From NCBI GenBank assembly GCA_964506785.1, contig CAZDME010000022.1:1-19844 (forward strand): a stretch of 19,844 bases of DNA. Reading direction: 5' to 3'. Shown here piece after piece: positions 16,246-19,844 of the stretch. Position numbers and translations under genes: made by a program. Source of the stretch: CAZDME01 sp964506785 [NCBI: uncultured bacterium]. Its GTDB lineage: Bacteria; CAZDME01; JAYEMH01. Position 1 is the stretch's first letter, and the number at the start of each line of letters is the position of its first letter. Below the pieces are notes generated by a model, which saw nothing but the letters and a program-made list of their open reading frames with translations, was not told the origin of the DNA and ran no database searches.

Positions 16246-19200
16246 TTCCGAAATTTCTCCCTGAAATTTTCAACGATGATATATAAGGAGGGAATAACTA
16301 CCAAAGTCAGGATGGTTGCCGCTGTCAGCCCGCCAATAACGGTAATGGCTAAAGGAGCCCGAAGTTCTTTACCTTCGGCCATGCCTAAAGCTAGGGGAAG
16401 AAGGCCGAAAATGGTGGTAAAAGAAGTCATAAGAATCGGCCGAAGGCGAATCTTGGCCGCTTCGACGGCCGCTTCCCGAACGCCTAAACCTTGCTGACGG
16501 AGACGATTGACAAAATCAATGAGAATGATACCATTATTGACGACAATTCCTCCGAGCATAATTACACCCAAGAGGGCAACAATGCTTAAAGGAGTGTGGG
16601 TAATGAATAAAGCGGCCACCACCCCGATAATTGCCAGAGGAAAAGTAAACATAATAATAAACGGCTGAATTAACGATTCGAAAAGTGAAGCCATAATCAT
16701 ATAGACAAGAATAATCGCCAGAATTAACGCAAAACGAATATTGGCAAAGGCATACTGCATCTCCGCGCTTTCACCGGCCAGTTTTACCGTATAATCAGCG
16801 GGAATCGGCAAAAGTTTGATAATTTGTCTTACTTGGGAAAATATATCCGTCAGACGACGTTTATAAACATTAGCCGTTACTTGAACAATTCTTTCCTGTT
16901 CCTGCCGTTTTACCTCGCTGGGGCCTCTTTCCATCTTTAACGAAGCCACCTGGTCAAGATAGACAGGCTCACCGCCGGGTGTATAGATAAATATGTTTTT
17001 TAAGGCGGAGAGACTGGCACGGTCCTGAGGGCGAAGTCTTACCCGAACATCGAATTCTTCCCCTAATTCCTTAAATTTAGTCGCCACCTCGCCTTCAATA
17101 GCCACTTGAGCCAAATGGGAGATGTCATTAACCGAAAGGTGATAAAGCGTAGCCCGGTCTTTATCGATTTTAATCCGGCTCTCCAGTGTCCGCTCGGCAA
17201 CGGTATCTTTTATCCCGTAAAGCCCTCTTATCCTCTTAAGCTTTTCCTTTATTTCTCCGGCTAAATCTTTTAAGATTTCCAATTCATAGCCTTTTATGTT
17301 AACGGCGACCGGAGCGGCGGTTATAAAACTGGAACCGAAAACGCTTTCCTGAAGAAGATATTCAAGCTTAGCCTGGGACAATTTAGCTTCTCCAATCCTT
17401 TCTTTTAACTCTTGAAGAATTTCAGCGGTCGAGCGAATCTTCCGATTTTCGGCCCGGGCTCTTGGCCGCTCGTCTTTTAAACTAAAGAGACTTACCATAA
17501 AGTCCGCCTGATGAGAACCCAAGATTTCAATGGTCTCTTCCGGCATAGCTTCTTTGTTCGAGCCAATATTCAGAGTAACCTTTTCCACCTCAGGAATTTT
17601 TAAAAGAAGATTTTCTATTTCTTTTGAGGCCCGATCAGTAATTTCAATTTTGGTACCCATGGGCATAGCAAGCTTAATAATAAATTGGCGTTGATCCATC
17701 TTGGGCATAAATTCTTTATCCAGCTTGAATAATAATCCCAGGCTAGCGAGAAAAAGGAAAAAAGCGCCCAACAGAATAAAAGAAATAGTCTTTTTGTTGA
17801 TTATATTAAAAAGTCTAGTAATTTTTGACAAGTCAAAAGTGAACTTTCTTTTTACACCCTCTTTAGGACGAAAAGTAACCTGCCGGAAAAATAAAGGGAT
17901 TAAGGTTACGGCAACAAAAAGCGAAGCTAAAAGCGAAAAGATTACCGTAAAAGCCAGTTGTTTAAAAAGCTGTCCGGCTACTCCGGTAATAAAAATGAAG
18001 GGGAAAAAAACCGAGATGGTAGTCAAGGTAGAAGCGACAACAGCATTATATACCTCGTTAGCTCCCTGGACGGCGCTTTTTTCGGGGGACTCACCCAGCT
18101 GCTGGTGGCGAAAAATATTTTCGATAACGACGACACTATTGTCAACCAACATACCGACACCTAAAGCCAAACCGCCTAAAGACATCATATTCAGGCCCAT
18201 TTTGAAAAACATATTGGTAAAGAACATTAGAATTAAGGTCGCCATAATGGAAATCGGCACGGAAAAAGTAATAATCAGCGAAGAACGGAAATTCCTTAAG
18301 AAAAAAAACAAAATAAAAAATGCCAAGGCAATACCTATAAGGGCAGCATTACTCACTTCTCTCAAGGATCTTTTAACAAAGGTGGATTGGTCATAAACAA
18401 CGTTCATCCGGATGCCTTCAGGCAAATCCGGCTTGAGGTCTTTAAGGGCTTGATCTACCAGGGCAACTACCTGCAAGGTGTTGGCATCAGCCTGTTTACG
18501 GATAGACAGAGAGATGTTCGAAAGCCCGTTATATCTCGAAATACTGGTCTTTTCCTTAAAGGTATCCTTCACTTTGGCAATATCACGCAGATAGATGAGA
18601 CGCCGCTGTTCTTTCTCATCTTCTTCGGAATAAAACTCGCGTTTTTCTTCTTTATCTTCTACCGCCAAGACAGCCACATCTTCAATTTCTTCGACAGTTT
18701 TGAACTCCCCCATGGTCCGGACTAAATATTCATAAAACTCAGCTTCAATCGTCCCCGCCGGAAAATTCAAATTGCTTTCCTCCAAAGATTTAATCACGGA
18801 GAGAAGAGAAATGCCGGAAGCCTGAAGGCGGCCCTGATCAATCTCTACGAGAATTTCCCTTTCGGCGCCGCCGGTTATAATGACCGAAGCCACCCCTTCT
18901 ACCTTTTCTAATTTTTCTTTGATATCCCGGCGGCAAATTTCTTTTAATTCAAAAGGGGAAAAATCCTCTCCGGTCAAACTTAAAACCATAGTAGGAAGTT
19001 CCAAAGGATTGTATTTCACCACGACAGAATCTTCCGCTTCCCGGGGTAACCTTTCTTTAATTAAATCGATTTTTTCACGGACACTCAAAGAGGCAAAATC
19101 CATATTTGTTCCCCAGTTAAAATCGGCGACGACTAAACTTAACCCTTCTTTCGAGGTCGAAGAAAGGCGCCGTAAATTAGGGACCGTACCGACAACCTCT

Positions 19201-19403
19201 TCAATGGGCTTGGTAATAATGGTTTCTACCTCTTCCGGAGCGGCATTTTCATAGCGGGTAACTATACTGAGCTGGGGAAAAACAATCGGGGGGAAAAGTT
19301 CTCGGGGAAGGCGTATCCAGGAAATAACTCCAATAAGAATTATCCCCAGGAAAATCATACTGATGGTTACGGGTTTTTTTACCGAAAATTCCGAGAGAGT
19401 CAT
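16242..19403 (-). CDS. RND efflux permease (HAE1-like), first of a tandem pair
   Basis: A 1053-residue RND exporter with TM1 near 12-30, a periplasmic loop to about 350, TM2-6, a second loop, and TM8-12. TM4 carries GLALGVGMLVDNSVVVIENIF with Asp421 followed by Asn422, and TM10 carries GGIVVNNGIILID with Asn956-Asn957 in place of the AcrB relay Lys. The same changes occur in its tandem partner, so they mark a subfamily and are not random loss. An acidic insertion (VEDKEEKREFYSEEDEKEQ, about 248-266) lies in the first periplasmic loop. The adaptor gene ends 238 bp upstream, completing an adaptor-permease-permease order; no outer-membrane TolC-like gene is inside the window. No clear Shine-Dalgarno precedes the ATG at 19403, which is the residue start expected for the family (MTLSEFSVKKPVTISM). 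Confidence 0.95.
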   Translation of the reverse strand: MTLSEFSVKKPVTISMIFLGIILIGVISWIRLPRELFPPIVFPQLSIVTRYENAAPEEVETIITKPIEEVVGTVPNLRRLSSTSKEGLSLVVADFNWGTNMDFASLSVREKIDLIKERLPREAEDSVVVKYNPLELPTMVLSLTGEDFSPFELKEICRRDIKEKLEKVEGVASVIITGGAEREILVEIDQGRLQASGISLLSVIKSLEESNLNFPAGTIEAEFYEYLVRTMGEFKTVEEIEDVAVLAVEDKEEKREFYSEEDEKEQRRLIYLRDIAKVKDTFKEKTSISRYNGLSNISLSIRKQADANTLQVVALVDQALKDLKPDLPEGIRMNVVYDQSTFVKRSLREVSNAALIGIALAFFILFFFLRNFRSSLIITFSVPISIMATLILMFFTNMFFKMGLNMMSLGGLALGVGMLVDNSVVVIENIFRHQQLGESPEKSAVQGANEVYNAVVASTLTTISVFFPFIFITGVAGQLFKQLAFTVIFSLLASLFVAVTLIPLFFRQVTFRPKEGVKRKFTFDLSKITRLFNIINKKTISFILLGAFFLFLASLGLLFKLDKEFMPKMDQRQFIIKLAMPMGTKIEITDRASKEIENLLLKIPEVEKVTLNIGSNKEAMPEETIEILGSHQADFMVSLFSLKDERPRARAENRKIRSTAEILQELKERIGEAKLSQAKLEYLLQESVFGSSFITAAPVAVNIKGYELEILKDLAGEIKEKLKRIRGLYGIKDTVAERTLESRIKIDKDRATLYHLSVNDISHLAQVAIEGEVATKFKELGEEFDVRVRLRPQDRASLSALKNIFIYTPGGEPVYLDQVASLKMERGPSEVKRQEQERIVQVTANVYKRRLTDIFSQVRQIIKLLPIPADYTVKLAGESAEMQYAFANIRFALILAIILVYMIMASLFESLIQPFIIMFTFPLAIIGVVAALFITHTPLSIVALLGVIMLGGIVVNNGIILIDFVNRLRQQGLGVREAAVEAAKIRLRPILMTSFTTIFGLLPLALGMAEGKELRAPLAITVIGGLTAATILTLVVIPSLYIIVENFREKFRK

Positions 19404-19420
19404 AGCAATCAGTTAAAAGG

Positions 19421-19547
19421 GTACAGTTTACAGTTAGGGGTATAGGTTAACAGTTTACCCCAAAGGACAAGCCTTCGGGGCAGGCAATGTACAGCCAAAA
19501 GTTAACAGTGTACAGTTCACAGTTTACAGTTAGTGGATAGTTAATAG
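19421..19547. repeat. Cluster of short CAGTTTACAGTT-type repeats
   Basis: The gap between the adaptor and the first permease contains several imperfect copies of 7- to 8-base units (TACAGTT, TTAACAGT). The 15-base string at 19423-19437 recurs exactly at 19519-19533, and GTTAACAGT occurs at 19446-19454 and 19501-19509. Spacing is irregular and there are no conserved spacers, so this is not a CRISPR. It looks like slippage-derived intergenic repeat material. Confidence 0.7.
19458..19480 (-). repeat. Hairpin, 9-bp stem with 5-base loop
   Basis: CCCCAAAGG at 19458-19466 faces CCTTCGGGG at 19472-19480 across a 5-base loop. Read as minus-strand RNA the stem is complete with one G-U pair. No T tract follows, so an intrinsic terminator is unlikely; it may be a REP-like intergenic hairpin or an mRNA processing/stability element between adaptor and permease. 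Confidence 0.6.
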
Positions 19548-19577
19548 TAAAAAGCGAACGCTTCTAAACCGCCAAAT

Positions 19578-19605
19578 TTATCAGCAAAGTGTAAATATAT
19601 CTTGT
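19578..19605 (+). repeat. Left arm of 28-bp perfect inverted repeat
   Basis: These 28 bases are the exact reverse complement of the last 28 bases of the window (19817-19844). After a one-base insertion in the right arm the match continues for GAAC. The arms are 211 bases apart and enclose the end of the adaptor gene. The right arm reaches the window edge, so its true length is unknown. Confidence 0.9.
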
Positions 19606-19641
19606 GAACAATACATACAGTGCGGCAAACTGATTTTAAGC

Positions 19642-19827
19642 TTACAGTGCCAAGGCTTCTTCTTCTACCACTTGAACGGCCATATCATGGGAAACTTCAT
19701 CGGCATTAAGAATAACCAGGTCATCCACAGAAAGCCCCCCGGTAACCTCGGCGTACTCATCAGTACGGTACCCTATGGTAACTTCCCTGGCTTTCGCTTT
19801 ATTTTCTCTGGGTTCAACAAGATATAT
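19642..19827 (-). CDS. C-terminal fragment of RND periplasmic adaptor (membrane fusion protein)
   Basis: Sixty-one codons before the stop read IYLVEPRENKAKAREVTIGY, then RTDEYAEVTGGLSVDDLVIL, then a C-terminal tail ending EEEALAL. The pattern [VI]-x-VV-E-x-x-x-x-KA-x-x-R-x-V-x-[ILT]-G, then V-x-x-GL-x-x-GD-x-V-[IV], is the membrane-proximal end of HlyD/AcrA-type adaptors, which bridge an RND permease and an outer-membrane channel. Immediately upstream, at 19828-19830, there is an in-frame TAA, so the reading frame is closed in this sequence. The stop lies inside the right arm of the inverted repeat that reaches the window edge. The gene may therefore be truncated, or the last 28 bases may not be its true continuation. 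Context directly upstream of two RND permeases supports the assignment. Confidence 0.75.
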   Translation of the reverse strand: MYLVEPRENKAKAREVTIGYRTDEYAEVTGGLSVDDLVILNADEVSHDMAVQVVEEEALAL

Positions 19828-19844
19828 TTACACTTTGCTGATAA
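19817..19844 (-). repeat. Right arm of 28-bp perfect inverted repeat, at the window edge
   Basis: Reverse complement of 19578-19605. It contains the in-frame TAA that closes the adaptor reading frame. The arm ends exactly with the window, as a fold-back at a contig end would, but a natural inverted repeat continuing beyond the window cannot be excluded. Confidence 0.9.

Noticed and set aside
17701-18396. 231-codon open frame on the plus strand
   Set aside because: It lies wholly antisense to the first RND permease, has Lys/Ile/Thr-rich composition typical of shadow frames and shows no domain or ribosome binding site.
19421-19547. CRISPR-like array
   Set aside because: Repeat units are only 7-15 bases, irregularly spaced, with no unique spacers of constant length and no cas genes.
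19606-19816. Invertible shufflon-like segment switching the adaptor C-terminus
   Set aside because: Reading from the left arm in the adaptor frame gives no adaptor-like sequence and soon reaches a TGA, so the segment does not carry an alternative C-terminus.

Overview
All protein-coding genes and the single tRNA that I can support lie on the minus strand, so the window reads as one long co-oriented stretch transcribed from high to low coordinates. Base composition is moderate (AT-rich third positions and many AAA/TTT runs) and TGA is used as a stop codon. A paired HAE1-type RND pump with a periplasmic adaptor remnant points to a cell with two membranes. The gene order ispE - spoVG - glmU - prs - L25 - pth is the widely conserved block best known from Bacillus, but here it sits with RND pumps, a K+-dependent membrane pyrophosphatase and a 31-residue AURKAIP1/COX24-type protein. 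That mix fits an uncultured PVC/Elusimicrobia-like lineage (for example Omnitrophota) better than a Firmicute. This placement is inference and was not tested by any search.

Layout in the direction of transcription. (1) 19844-13171: the C-terminus of an RND periplasmic adaptor, then two tandem RND permeases that overlap by ATGA. The 238-bp gap after the adaptor is filled with short CAGTTTACAGTT-like repeats, a hairpin, and one arm of a 28-bp perfect inverted repeat whose other arm is the last 28 bases of the window. (2) 13153-11499: an excisionase/MerR-type HTH protein with an unrecognised C-terminal domain, a small basic Trp-rich ORF overlapping hisG by ATGA, and long-form hisG. (3) 11396-7969: a tiny AURKAIP1/COX24-like basic protein, a secreted or envelope protein with about 15 TPRs, ispE (isoprenoid precursors) and a SpoVG that carries an inserted four-cysteine zinc ribbon. 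(4) 7944-4196: a GlmU-like enzyme (UDP-GlcNAc synthesis) with a diverged acetyltransferase half, prs (PRPP), L25 with a charged tail, and pth, whose last codons run into an 8-bp tandem repeat. (5) 4143-4044: tRNA-Gln(UUG), whose encoded CCA end is part of a 13-bp perfect hairpin. (6) 3981-3250: a zeta-toxin-like P-loop protein with a 49-residue partner gene 3 bp downstream. (7) 3225-1: a membrane-bound ion-pumping pyrophosphatase and YchF, which runs off the window.

Most of the window is housekeeping: translation (YchF, pth, L25, tRNA, possibly the 31-residue protein), PRPP supply for HisG, UDP-GlcNAc and isoprenoid precursors for the envelope, and a pyrophosphatase that recovers energy from PPi released by such syntheses. 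I see no CRISPR array, no transposase and no obvious novel multi-gene system. The most unusual points are the window-end inverted repeat, the zinc-ribbon SpoVG, the altered GlmU acetyltransferase site, the tRNA 3'-end hairpin, the zeta-like pair and the two small ORFs.
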